64,000 nucleotides of DNA from Hydrangea macrophylla. Lineage: Eukaryota > Streptophyta > Magnoliopsida > Cornales > Hydrangeaceae. Location: assembly GCA_033977485.1 (NCBI GenBank), contig CM066985.1:76637045-76701044 (forward strand), in the 5' to 3' direction. Within the stretch, counting starts at the first letter, position 1. The number at the start of each line of letters is the position of its first letter. Below the pieces are notes generated by a model. It was given only the letters and a program-made list of their open reading frames with translations. It had not been told where the DNA came from and did not search any database. A program made the position numbers and the translations under genes. Positions 45,620-56,260 of the stretch are shown here, one piece after another.

Positions 45620-46173
45620 TAGGGGGGCAAGATACTATTTAAGCCAATTAACAAGCCAAAATGAACAATTTATGATTGATTATCTTAATCTCCAAAGTTA
45701 CTCTAGCAAGGGCTTTCTTCATACGCTTTAATTCATTTGTATGATGATTTGCAATTGCATAGGGACTGGAAAGAGCAGACTCGTAGCTTTCTTTTAACTT
45801 GATTAAAGTTCTGATTAATAGACGATAACTAAGTCAATCACACATTAACAAGCAAGAACTCTTAACTTCTGGTTTAACTCTTTGATTTCCTGATTAAATC
45901 TTGAAAGTCTGATATGAATAGTAAGTCTATTCTCAGGACTCATAAACTCATCAAACTCCAAAAGGATATTACAATAATGATCTCTGAGTTTAATCTTAGT
46001 ATGAATAAGATCAAGTAACAAAAAACGATAAGACATAAACAAAATAATATTAAACAAACTTACAAGATTACAGCAGCTTCATCTATAGGAGCTTTTTTCT
46101 TTCTTATTATAGTGGAAGCACACTCACACTCAAAATCTTACAAATATATTACAAGAGAGAGAGAGAGAGAGAG

Positions 46174-47829
46174 TGTAGTAACCCGTGTTTTCATGTTTAA
46201 ATTGACGATTTAGACTTCGTGTGCGATTTTAGCGAAAATTGGTCACAGGGGTATTTTGGTCATTTTTTTCAATTTTATAAGTCATGAACTAAAAATATAT
46301 TTTTGGAAAAAGTTTGCGTGAGATTAAATGATTTGGTATTCGTGTTGGAAGTTAAGATTTTTCGAGTCATATTTAAAATTAAATCTAATATTTTCTCTTT
46401 TAATTTTAACAGTAGCAGAATTTTGTTTTCAGATTTTTGTTAGGAAAACGAAGAAAATTTAAGGTTCTTCCCGCGTTGTCCCAAGCAAAACTCGATTCTG
46501 CACACTTTTCGTCTAATGCAATTTTCTCAGATTCTGCACCGTTTGGGCAGAAAACGAGGATTACAGTAGCAGTTTTAGTGTATCAGAAATTAAATCTAAT
46601 ATTTTCTCTTTTAATAATTAGGTTGTTAGGCCATTATGTTTGATTATTTATACACTAATATTAGTGGAGTTATAGGTGCATTAGTGTATGTTTACATCAT
46701 CTTGCATATTCCTTATAAACTACCAATTAATTAGAAGATAGTGGGTTGTTAGGCCATTATGTTTGGTTATTTATACACTAATATTAGTGGAGTTATAGGT
46801 GCATTAGTGTATGTTTACATCATCTTGCATATTCCTTATAAACTACCCATTAATTAGAAGTTAGTGGTTAATAATTAGATTGTTAGGCCATTATGTTTGG
46901 TTATTTATACACTAATATTAGTGGAGTTATAGGTGCATTAGTGTATGTATACATCATCTTGCATATTCCTTATAAACTACCATTAATTATAAGTTAGTGG
47001 TTAATAAGTGGATTGTTAGGCCATTGTCTCCAAGTGGAAGCTTGGCTATTTATACACTCACATACTCTCTCAAACACACACATTCTATGCTTCTAGCATA
47101 GAGAGCTTGAGAGAGTCACATAGAGAAAGATTTATATATATATATACACAATTATAGATATACATACACCTCGAGTTAGAAGAAGAAGAAGAAGAAGAAG
47201 AGAAGTGTTTGGGAGTTGCTCAACATCATTTATAGGTACCGGGTTGTGTACAATATGCTTTCTAAATTCTCCGGAGTATTTCTTTGTTATCTCTACTTGC
47301 ACTCTTTTTGCAGTTATGTTGTGTTTTCATTTGGAATCAATGAGTATGTGTTTATTGCTAAGTGCTATGGGACTAAAGGGTCATGAGCAAGGAGCACCTA
47401 CCAACAGTCCAACAGGCCTAAGGGACCGACGTACTGGAGACGGGTGAGGTGAGGTGAGGTGTCTCTTGCTATGTGATCAAGAGGAACCTGGTATGATGCT
47501 ATTGGTATGAGCGTTTGGGTAGTGTGAGCAGTTGGGTTGTGAGACTGGTCAATTGATTTGATGTCATTCTATGTATTTGATTGTCATTATCCTTTTGAGC
47601 CTTTATTATTCATGTCATATTGTATACTTTCCGGTATGGTTTTTAGATGCAGGCAGTGCCGGTAACCGAAGCCTAGAAGGGAGATAAGGTTAAGGATGAT
47701 ATAGGAGATCCGTGGAGAATATGGACCTGCTGGGAGTTTTAAAGAAATTTTGTATTTTTATTTTAAAGAATCAAGTGTGATTTATTTAATTTTTCAATGG
47801 AAATACGCTTATTTTTGCGGGGCGTCACA
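46174..47829 (+). repeat. Left LTR of the Tekay-type derivative
   Basis: Contains three full tandem units of 123-134 bp plus a fourth start (at 46623, 46746, 46880, 47013), a (TA)n near 47133-47148 and a (GAA)n near 47180-47200. An ORF at 46437-46643 recurs in the other LTR and is not a gene. Confidence 0.92.
46623..47030 (+). repeat. Tandem repeats of 123-134 bp within the LTR
   Basis: Each unit begins TTGTTAGGCCATTATG and includes ACACTAATATTAGTGGAG and TACATCATCTTGCATATTCC. The same array is present in the right LTR (48433-48840). Confidence 0.9.
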
Positions 47830-47982
47830 AATGGTATCAAAGCCTGTCCCCAGCCGGAAATGTAGGACTAAGTTAAGGTTAGATAGTCTACATCGCCTGG
47901 GAGGAGTCAGAGAAGGTTAGTTATTTACCAAATGCTTTTATCTCTAGATTTCGGGACGAAATCTCTATTAAGGAGGGTAGAT

Positions 47983-49636
47983 TGTAGTAACCCGTGTTTT
48001 CATGTTTAAATTGACGATTTAGACTTCGTGTGCGATTTTAGCGAAAATTGGTCACAGGGGTATTTTGGTCATTTTTTTCAATTTTATAAGTCATGAACTA
48101 AAAATATATTTTTGGAAAAAGTTTGCGTGAGATTAAATGATTTGGTATTCGTGTTGGAAGTTAAGATTTTTCGAGTCATATTTAAAATTAAATCTAATAT
48201 TTTCTCTTTTAATTTTAACAGTAGCAGAATTTTGTTTTCAGATTTTTGTTAGGAAAACGAAGAAAATTTAAGGTTCTTCCCGCGTTGTCCCAAGCAAAAC
48301 TCGATTCTGCACACTTTTCGTCTAATGCAATTTTCTCAGATTCTGCACCGTTTGGGCAGAAAACGAGGATTACAGTAGCAGTTTTAGTGTATCAGAAATT
48401 AAATCTAATATTTTCTCTTTTAATAATTAGGTTGTTAGGCTATTATGTTTGATTATTTATACACTAATATTAGTGGAGTTATAGGTGCATTAGTGTATGT
48501 TTACATCATCTTGCATATTCCTTATAAACTACCAATTAATTAGAAGATAGTGGGTTGTTAGGCCATTATGTTTGGTTATTTATACACTAATATTAGTGGA
48601 GTTATAGGTGCATTAGTGTATGTTTACATCATCTTGCATATTCCTTATAAACTACCCATTAATTAGAAGTTAGTGGTTAATAATTAGATTGTTAGGCCAT
48701 TATGTTTGGTTATTTATACACTAATATTAGTGGAGTTATAGGTGCATTAGTGTATGTATACATCATCTTGCATATTCCTTATAAACTACCATTAATTATA
48801 AGTTAGTGGTTAATAAGTGGATTGTTAGGCCATTGTCTCCAAGTGGAAGCTTGGCTATTTATACACTCACATACTCTCTCAAACACACACATTCTATGCT
48901 TCTAGCATAGAGAGCTTGAGAGAGTCACATAGAGAAAGATTTATATATATATATATACACAATTATAGATATACATACACCTCGAGTTAGAAGAAGAAGA
49001 AGAAGAAGAAGAGAAGTGTTTGGGAGTTGCTCAACATCATTTATAGGTACCGGGTTGTGTACAATATGCTTTCTAAATTCTCCGGAGTATTTCTTTGTTA
49101 TCTCTACTTGCACTCTTTTTGCAGTTATGTTGTGTTTTCATTTGGAATCAATGAGTATGTGTTTATTGCTAAGTGCTATGGGACTAAAGGGTCATGAGCA
49201 AGGAGCACCTACCAACAGTCCAACAGGCCTAAGGGACCGACGTACTGGAGACGGGTGAGGTGAGGTGAGGTGTCTCTTGCTATGTGATCAAGAGGAACCT
49301 GGTATGATGCTATTGGTATGAGCGTTTGGGTAGTGTGAGCAGTTGGGTTGTGAGACTGGTCAATTGATTTGATGTCATTCTATGTATTTGATTGTCATTA
49401 TCCTTTTGAGCCTTTATTATTCATGTCATATTGTATACTTTCCGGTATGGTTTTTAGATGCAGGCAGTGCCGGTAACCGAAGCCTAGAAGGGAGATAAGG
49501 TTAAGGATGATATAGGAGATCCGTGGAGAATATGGACCTGCTGGGAGTTTTAAAGAAATTTTGTATTTTTATTTTAAAGAATCAAGTGTGATTTATTTAA
49601 TTTTTCAATGGAAATACGCTTATTTTTGCGGGGCGT

Positions 49637-49640
<4 letters not shown>
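47983..49640 (+). repeat. Right LTR of the Tekay-type derivative
   Basis: 1658 bp, near-identical to the left LTR (GGCTATTATG at 48438 against GGCCATTATG; one extra TA). Confidence 0.92.
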
Positions 49641-49678
<38 letters not shown>

Positions 49679-50078
49679 AAACAGCTGATTCCTACAAAAA
49701 AAACTTGAAAACACTTGATGCCCCTTCAACTAAAAGAGGTATCCTATATATAGGCAAGCAGGGATCACCAGCAGAGGACAGTTGGAGCGTGCTAAGGAAA
49801 GATAGGATTCCTTCTCATCTAAATCTTTACACGCGTCTTCCTCTGAACGAAAGTCAAAAAGTAGCTTTTATAAAAGTTGTTGGCTACTGTACGCTTTACG
49901 ACTTTAGCAGAGATTCTACTTTATGGAATAGTGAAATCTGTCGGAGAATCTTCTTTATCTAAAGTTGCTTTAGACGTGGCAAAGACAGAGCCATCTTCTT
50001 TTTACAAGATAAAACATCTTTAGTAAAAGATATGATCTGCATTATACTTTATAAAAGTATTTTGTTGCCTTATGATGA
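49641..50078 (-). promoter_or_regulatory. Pararetrovirus promoter region, minus-sense copy
   Basis: After the (GA)n tract, the minus strand has a TATA box (CCTATATATAGGATACC) near 49744-49755 and about 300 bp of upstream sequence also found at 61900-62046 and 53225-53345. In Caulimoviridae such a promoter drives the pregenomic RNA. Confidence 0.75.
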
Positions 50079-51250
50079 TTAATAGTTGAACTGAGTCTCA
50101 AAACCATAGTCGTCATTTCTTTGTTCATATTTATGAGCATAGGGATCTCCCTGGCCGTCTAGCATTGAAGAATCAGAGAGAGGAATAGTTTCATTGTCAC
50201 TATCTGAATCAAAATTTAATTTTTTACATAATTCTTCTTTAACCAAAGCTCTAAGCTCAGACGGTGAAATCTTTGGAAACTTAGACTTTAAGTCTAACTT
50301 AATTTGAGATTTAATCTCAGAAATATTAGGAGATGAATCATTGGACTTTACTGGGGGGGAAGGAAGCTCAATGTCCAAGAGTTTTTCCATTCTTGTAGGA
50401 CCAAGGTCTAGGTTATTATATCTTGCCCACCACCATACCTGAAACTTTCTACAAAGGGTCCAAACATGGAATGGAGAATTTTTTAGATTAAATTCCCATT
50501 TGAGGATCCAAGGAATGGAAATTCTAGAAAGAAGTAAAAGAGTAAACTATCACTCCTGCCTGGTAGATTTTTATTTTTATAAATCTGGAAACAACAGGCA
50601 ACTTCGTGAGGAAGGATTTCAAGATCTGGACCATGTTTAAAAATCCATGAATAAAACCATTGAGGAAGATCAAAATTAAATTCCTTATTGAATTGGAAGT
50701 ACCATGTATGTTTAAACAATGAGTTTTGGAGTAAGAGTGCTTTGTCCCATGCTTTTTGGTAGTCATAAAAGTTGTAGGACAAACATTCTTCAGGAGATAT
50801 CTTTAAAAGTTTCCTTTCTTTTGTTAAGTCTAATCCCCATTCGTAAGAGGATAGGACTTTGGCAATAAACATCTTTGAAAAGGCTGGCTGACGGCCTCCT
50901 GTGAACTTGTATTCAATTTTAACTGAACCGGTCTCAATGAGTATATTCTCATAATATTCCCTTGAATTCCCATTTGCAGTCTTGGGATAAAACCATCCAT
51001 TAGTAATATCGAAGTAATGAGCAGCAATGTCTTTAGGCAGTTTAACTGCTTCACCATTGTTGTTCAAAACAAGGATCGACCAAAGTTTAACTTTGTCATG
51101 TGGTTTTGAATAGGATATAATCCTTTTTGGTGCAGTATAACCTTGAGCTTTATCTTTACCTTTATTTCCAGTATTATAAGGATAATAGGTGGGGCATCTA
51201 CCACCACCTCTTCCTTCAAAAGAATATCCTCTAAAGCTAGGTCTCATGGC
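50079..51250 (-). pseudogene. Pararetrovirus downstream ORF (ORF2-like), minus-sense copy
   Basis: An ORF spans 51388-50483 in one frame, with a further ORF at 50390-50079 in another, so a frameshift or stops separate the C-terminal part. The viral part probably begins near 51246 with a Gly/Arg-rich stretch (RGYSFEGRGGGR). Then come TNGWFYPKTANGN, KFTGGRQPAFSKMFIAKVL, YNFYDYQKAWDKALLLQN and LPQWFYSWIFKHGPDLE. The tail has Ser/Asp-rich residues. This resembles the second ORF of unknown function in florendovirus-like endogenous viruses; the match is from memory. The plus-sense counterpart is at 60661-61700. Confidence 0.6.
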
Positions 51251-51902
51251 TTGGCTGCAAGAATTCATGGGTAAGGAAGTCAGGGAGAGAATTTGAACTT
51301 CCTTTAATGTATTCAATTTTAAAATCAAAGGTAGACAATATTCCTTGCCATCTTGCAAAAATTTGTTTTGAGGCAATGTTTTTGACATCTTTAATCAAAA
51401 CATCTTTTGTTGCTTGGCAATCTACTTTTATTAGAAATTCTTGATTGAGTAGATCTCCTTCAAATTTTGTGACACAAAGAACAATGGCTAGGATCTCCTT
51501 TTTTACTGTAGATAATTCTTTTGCGCTGTTTTCCAAGATCCAGAAGTAAATCTGACCAATTATTCTGAGTTGTTAACTTCTTGCTTTAAAATTCCTCCAT
51601 AACCTAAGTCTGAAGCACCTGTTTCAACAATTTTGAAAGCATTAGGAATAAGAAGGCATAAACATGGTAAAACTTTAACTTTTGCCTTTATCCTTATGAC
51701 TGCTTTAGTATGCTTAGAAGTCCATGGTGGGGGAATCTTTTTCAATCTTTCATAATATTGCAGAATCCTTATAAAGATTCTTGTAGTACTCAGCTATGTA
51801 ATTTAAACTTCCCAAAAACCTTTGAAGTTGAGTTTTGTCATTGATTTCATTGGGAAATTTTTCAGCAAAAACTATAGCTCTATCAATAGGAACAATTGTT
51901 TC
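51237..51902 (-). pseudogene. Pararetrovirus RT end and RNase H, minus-sense copy
   Basis: ORFs 51745-51560 and 51536-51237 encode the connection and RNase H region, including VETGASDLGYGGIL (the plus copy has DASD, so this copy carries an aspartate to glycine change at the first catalytic position) and KKEILAIVLCVTKFEGDLLN. A frame break lies near 51545. Confidence 0.8.
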
Positions 51903-52257
51903 AAACAAGAATCAGATTTCTTGGTCATACCAAGAAATCATATCAATTGTTCCTATTGATAGAGCTATAGTTTTTGCTGAAAAATTTCCCAATGAAATCA
52001 AAGACAAAGCTCAACTGCAAAGGTTTTTGGGAAGTTTAAATTACATAGTTGAGTACTACAAGAATCTTTATAAGGATTTTGCAATCTTATATGAAAGATT
52101 GAAAAAGATTCCCCCACCATGGACTTCTAAGCTTACTAAAGCAGTCATAATGATAAAGGCAAAAGTTAAAGTTTTACTATGTTTATGCCTTCTGTTCTTA
52201 ATGCTTTCGAAATTGTTGAAGCAAATGCTTCAGACTAAGGTTATGGAGGAATTTTAA
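51560..52257. repeat. Head-to-head inverted repeat of viral RT/RNase H sequence
   Basis: The arm 51560-51900 (minus sense) is followed by the same region in plus sense at about 51944-52257, with roughly 43 nt between arms. The junction near 51902 joins the two orientations. Transcription through it would give a hairpin with arms of over 300 bp. Confidence 0.85.
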
Positions 52258-53224
52258 AGCAAAAAGTGTTAATGTCTACACTGACCCAATCATGAGAAAA
52301 TGGGGACTTTGTCCTTCAGGAGAAATTCATGAAAGTGTGCACCCCCCTAATGGAATTGTCTATGTTAGATCACGAGAAACTAACGAAAGGGTTAGAGCTG
52401 TTAGATCACGAGAAACTAACGAAAGGGTTAGAGCTGTACCCATAAAAAGTGTTCCACCTCCTGAATCCCCTAGGATAACCATGAATGCTTTAAAAGGAGA
52501 TGACAGCATGGTTGTTGAATAGTTAAATTATACTAATATTCATCTTCAATCGTTAGGAAGACAAGGTAATAGAATTGAAGATAATGTTAGTAAAATTAAA
52601 CATCAGTTAGCTACAGACAAAGTCAAGATAATGGTTCAAAAGGAATTTCAGAAACCTTTGGTTCAACCTTTGGTTACTAATGCAAAATTCCTAGAAGCTT
52701 TAAAAGCCAAGTGGAAATCTACTGATTCTCCCCCTGTATTTAAAACTCAGGAAAAGACTGATCCAGTTAAGACTGATACTAAACCTTCACCTTCTGTAAC
52801 TAAGGATGAGGATAAGATGGAAGTTAACACTATATCCCACCAGGATAAAGAAGAAGAAGAGTTAATCTCAGATTCTGAGGATATTAATATCCTTGAAAAC
52901 CAATTTATTAATTCTACGGTTAAAACCAAGAATTATTACCCTAGACATTCCCCTATTGATATTTAATATGAGGAAAGACATGTGATAAACCCAATGCAGT
53001 ATAATGGAAATTCCATTTATGAAGATTGGAAAGAGCAGACTCGTAGCTTTCTTTTAACTCGGTTAAAGTTCTGATTAACAGATGATAACTAAGTCTATCA
53101 CACATTAACAAGCAAGTACTCTTAACTTCGTGTTTAACTCTTTAATTTCCTGATTTAATCTTGAAAGTCTGATATGAATAGTAAGTCTATTGTCAGGACT
53201 CATAAACTCATCAAACTCGAAAAG
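51903..53224 (+). other. Scrambled pararetrovirus junction segment
   Basis: Plus-sense RT/RNase H (51903 to about 52260) jumps at an A-run to the end of the movement-protein region (52264 on), which continues through the coiled-coil region to about 53020. It then switches to minus-sense leader (53023-53224) before the plus-sense promoter. Each join shows short shared words (AAAA, GAA, AAGA), as expected for end joining. A 36-bp exact duplication lies at 52364-52435. Confidence 0.8.
52264..52969 (+). pseudogene. Pararetrovirus movement-protein end and following region, partial second copy
   Basis: ORFs 52292-52522 and 52631-52966 parallel 55443-56130 of the longer copy. This copy keeps sense codons at the three places where the longer copy has TAA (55484, 55538, 55718), showing those stops arose after the copies separated or in only one source. 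It has its own stop at 52520-52522 (GAA/CAG to TAG type) and lacks a stretch after ACAGACAAAGTC. Confidence 0.7.
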
Positions 53225-53308
53225 ACGCGTGTAAAGATTTAGATAAGAAGGAATCTTATCTTTCCTTAGTGCGCTCCAACTGTCCTCTGCTGGTGATCCC
53301 TACTTGCC

Positions 53309-53316
53309 TATATATA
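53309..53316 (+). promoter_or_regulatory. TATA box of the pararetrovirus pregenomic promoter
   Basis: GCCTATATATAGGATACC on the plus strand, matched in reverse at 49744-49755. A (CT)n tract (53385-53428) follows in the leader. Confidence 0.8.
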
Positions 53317-53382
53317 GGATACCTCTTTTAGTTGAAGGGGCATCGAGTGTTTTCAAGTTTTTTTTTAGGAATTAGCTGTTTT

Positions 53383-53431
<49 letters not shown>

Positions 53432-53476
53432 AATATATTTGTAAGATTTTGAGTGTGAGTGTGCTTCCACTATAAT

Positions 53477-53482
53477 AATAAA
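53477..53482 (+). terminator. Possible polyadenylation signal in the viral leader
   Basis: AATAAA about 165 bp after the TATA box. Caulimoviridae place the signal downstream of the start so that it is passed once. The minus-sense copy has lost the hexamer. Confidence 0.5.
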
Positions 53483-53732
53483 GCAAAAAAACTCCTATAG
53501 CTGAAGCTATTGTAATCTTGTAAGTTTGTTTAATATTTTTTTTTGTTTATGTCTTATCATTTTTTGTTACTTTATCTTATTCATACTAAGATTAAACTCA
53601 GAGATCATTATCGTAAAATCCTTTTCGAGTTTGATGAGTTATGAGTCCTAAGAATAGACTTACTATTCATATCAGACTTTCAAGATTAAATTAGGAAATT
53701 AAAGAGTTAAATAAGAAATTTAGAGTACTCGC

Positions 53733-53936
53733 TTGCTAATGTGTGGTAGACTTAGTTATCGTCTGTTAATCAGAACTTTAACCGAGTTAAACGAAAGATA
53801 TGAGTCTGCTCTTTCCAATCCCTATGCAATTGCAAATCATCATCCAAATACATTAAAGCGTATGAAGAAAGCCCTTGCTAGAGTAACTTTGGAGATTAAG
53901 ATAATCAATCATACATTGTTCATTATGGCTTGTTAA
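53733..53936 (+). pseudogene. Coding-like leader ORF just before the primer-binding site
   Basis: 67-codon ORF with heptad-like ELNERYESALSNPYAIANHH and LKRMKKALARVTLEIKIIN, ending TAA 33 bp before the primer site. The corresponding stretch of the minus-sense copy (46057-45845 and the frame beyond) also encodes charged, coiled-coil-like residues, but with shifted frames. Not assigned to a known product. Confidence 0.4.
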
Positions 53937-53968
53937 TTGGCTTAAATAGTATCTTGCCCCCCTAATTT

Positions 53969-53982
53969 TGGTATCAGAGCCA
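53969..53982 (+). other. Pararetrovirus primer-binding site (Met tRNA)
   Basis: TGGTATCAGAGCCA, the tRNA-Met primer site that marks position 1 of Caulimoviridae genomes. Confidence 0.9.
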
Positions 53983-54147
53983 TAAGTGTTGTCTCATGTT
54001 GTAATTGTTGTATTGTTTAAAGAACTGTGTGTATTCCCGAATTCGATGTCTTATTCCCATAGAGGTCCGCCGTTGTCGTGGATAGGCTATTAGGACTGTT
54101 GGGTTGATTGTCTTAGGAAGAAGCATTGTTCCTTTCTCTGTATAAAA

Positions 54148-55753
54148 ATGAAAACATTAGCCAAGTACTTTGGAAATAGTACTATGATGGCAGAGCAAAA
54201 TACTATTTCTAGAAAAATAGATTTCAGTAATATAAAAAATATGGATGAGACCTCCATAGAGGATTTGGAATAGTTTTTAAAAAACTGGAAAATGCCTATT
54301 GTTCCTATTGAAGAACTTTACCATTGCAAACCCTTTTATCAAAGGAAATCATATGAGATAAGACTGTGGAAACTACACATCAGATTACTGATGTAATCAA
54401 AGTTTCAAAATATTATCTCCTGGTGCAATTTCAAAATATCTTTTGAAAGGATTTAAATATTTGCATATTGGTATGGTACAAGTTAACATTAGACCCATGA
54501 CTACTAAAGGGTTGGATGCATCCATTTTATCTTGCCTCAAAGACACTAGACACCTAGAGTTTAAGGATTCCTTACTAGGAATGGTTGAAACTAGTCTCTG
54601 TCATGGACTAGTTTATTTTAACTATTATCCAAACTTTTCTGTTAGCCTCATAGATCCTCATATACTTGATGTCCTTACCTTAAATATCCAAACCCAACAT
54701 TACAAAATGAAAATAGGTAGTGAAAATATAGCGGTTGGATATAGATTATATTATAAGGTAATGACTACGATGTGTCCAAAGTTTAAAATTTTAAATAATA
54801 ATTGTGAATCAGATCAGAGCACGATATTATTTCAAGCCAACTTGGATAAAGCAGCCATTACTATCTCAAGAATGATCAAATGTTCAGAGATTACTCCCCC
54901 AGACGAATGGGTAATTGAAAATTCTCATCCGCAACATATGATAAGAAATTTTGAGCCTCAAGAAGTGTTACAGGATGAAAATGGAAATGTAGTCTTGAGA
55001 TGCCCAAGTAGAAGGTCTGTTGATTCTATGTCTTCTACGACCAATAGTTCCTCTCGTTTAATTAGAAGAACTAATAGTCTTAGAAGGAGGCCGGGAAAGG
55101 AATCAATGATTATTAATCCATATCAAAAGGATCCTATAATGAAGGGAGTTGAGAAAAATGCTTCTCAAGTGCCTAGAGTTGTTTATAACAAAGACTTTGA
55201 GGATTATGATAGTTCATTCTCACTCAGTGTTATTTTAGATTTTGAAATAAATAGGGATCTTTTAAATAAAGATTACTTTAAGCCAGAGAATTGGAAAAAT
55301 AGATTATTCCTAAAAACAATCTCTGAAGAAGAACAAAACAATTTCAAGAAATATTTTTTGGCACATTTAAAAATAATAAAGAAACATGTTCCTTACTTTA
55401 CATGGTTAAAATGGTACCTGAGAAAAAGTGTTAATGTCTACACTGACCCAATCATGAGAAAATGGGGACTTTGTCCTTCAGGATAAATTCATGAAAGTGT
55501 TCACCCACCTAATGGAAATGTCTGTGTTAGATCACGATAAACTAACGAAAGGGTTAGAGCTGCACCCATAAAAAGTGTTCCACCTCCTGAATCCCCTAGG
55601 ATGACCATGAATGCTTTAAAAGAAGATGTCAGCATGGTTGTTGAACAGTTAAATTATACTAATATACATCTTCAATCGTTAGGAAGACAAGGTAATATAA
55701 TTGAAGATAATGTTAGTTAAATTAAACATCAGTTAGCTACAGACAAAGTCGAG
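54148..55753 (+). pseudogene. Pararetrovirus movement protein region
   Basis: A start at 54148 (MKTLAKYFGNSTMM) is in a different frame from the long ORF 54443-55486, so at least one frameshift lies between; there is also a TAG near 54271. The long ORF shows the 30K-type movement protein core: YLHIGMVQVNIRPM, GLDASILSCLKDTRHLEF, SLCHGLVYFNYYPNFSVSL and IAVGYRLYYKVM. Such proteins open plasmodesmata for virus passage. Three TAA codons (55484-55486, about 55538, about 55718) interrupt the following part of the same frame. Confidence 0.85.
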
Positions 55754-56260
55754 GTGACCAATCTTCCCTCTTCTTTACCTAAAGCCAAGATAATGGTTCA
55801 AAAGGAATTTCAGAAACCTTTGGTTCAACCTTTGGTTACTAATGCAAAATTCCTGGAAGCTTTAAAAGCCAAGTGGAAATCTGCTAATTCTCCCCCTGTA
55901 TTTAAAACTCAGGAAAAGACTGATTCAGTTAAGACTGATACTAAACCTTCACCTTCTGTAACTAAGGAAGAGGATAAGATGGAAGTTAACACTATATCCC
56001 ACCAGGATAAAGAAGAAGAAGAGTTAGTCTCAGATTTTGAGGATATTAATATCCTTGAAAACCAATTTATTAATTCTACGGTTAAAGCCAAGAATTATTA
56101 CCCTAGACCTTCCCCTATTGATATTCAATATGAGGAAAGACATGTGATAAACCCAATGCAGTATAATAGAAATTCCATTTATGAATGGAATATTGATGGG
56201 TTATCTGATCACCAAATTCTTAATGTACTCCAGCACATGATAATGGCGGCCAGGCAATAA
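55754..56260 (+). pseudogene. Pararetrovirus acidic/coiled-coil linker region
   Basis: 168-codon ORF in the movement-protein frame. It starts after EVTNLPSS-type residues and has MVQKEFQKPLVQPLVTNAKF, a Lys/Thr/Glu-rich part (KEEDKMEVNTISHQDKEEEE) and IYEWNIDGLSDHQILNVLQH at the end. In related viruses the region between movement and coat proteins carries a virion-associated or linker segment. The frame shifts near 56260 before the coat protein. Confidence 0.65.

Larger units (their letters stand above)
46174..49640 (+). mobile_element. Young Tekay-type derivative: two LTRs and a 153-bp interior
   Basis: LTRs 46174-47829 (1656 bp) and 47983-49640 (1658 bp) start TGTAGTAACCCG and end GGGCGTCACA. 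The interior keeps only a Met-tRNA primer site (TGGTATCAAAGC, 47832-47843) and, at its other end, the polypurine tract (AAGGAGGGTAGA). The sequence TTCGGGACGAAATCTC before the tract is typical of Tekay/Del 3' ends. By eye the LTRs differ by one substitution and one TA-unit length change. Flanks are GAGAG within a (GA)n tract, consistent with a 5-bp duplication. All coding sequence is gone, so mobilisation would need a partner. Confidence 0.92.
45620..51902 (-). other. Endogenous pararetrovirus, minus-sense partial copy
   Basis: In viral sense (right to left) this holds the end of RT with RNase H (51900-51237), a downstream ORF (51388-50079), the promoter (TATA near 49745-49752) and the leader down to about 3 nt short of the primer-binding site. 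The leader is interrupted at its (GA)n tract by the LTR element at 46174-49640, with GAGAG on both sides. It belongs to Caulimoviridae, circular double-stranded DNA viruses that replicate by reverse transcription and enter plant chromosomes by illegitimate recombination. Frame breaks occur, but the downstream ORF is better kept here than in the plus-sense copy. Confidence 0.85.

Noticed and set aside
46437..46643. 68-codon ORF present twice (also 48246-48452)
   Set aside because: It is in the duplicated LTR and overlaps regulatory sequence. Two near-identical copies reflect LTR identity, not a gene family.
51835..52257. 140-codon plus-strand ORF as a novel protein
   Set aside because: It spans the inversion junction: the first part is antisense of viral sequence and the rest is ordinary viral RT/RNase H.
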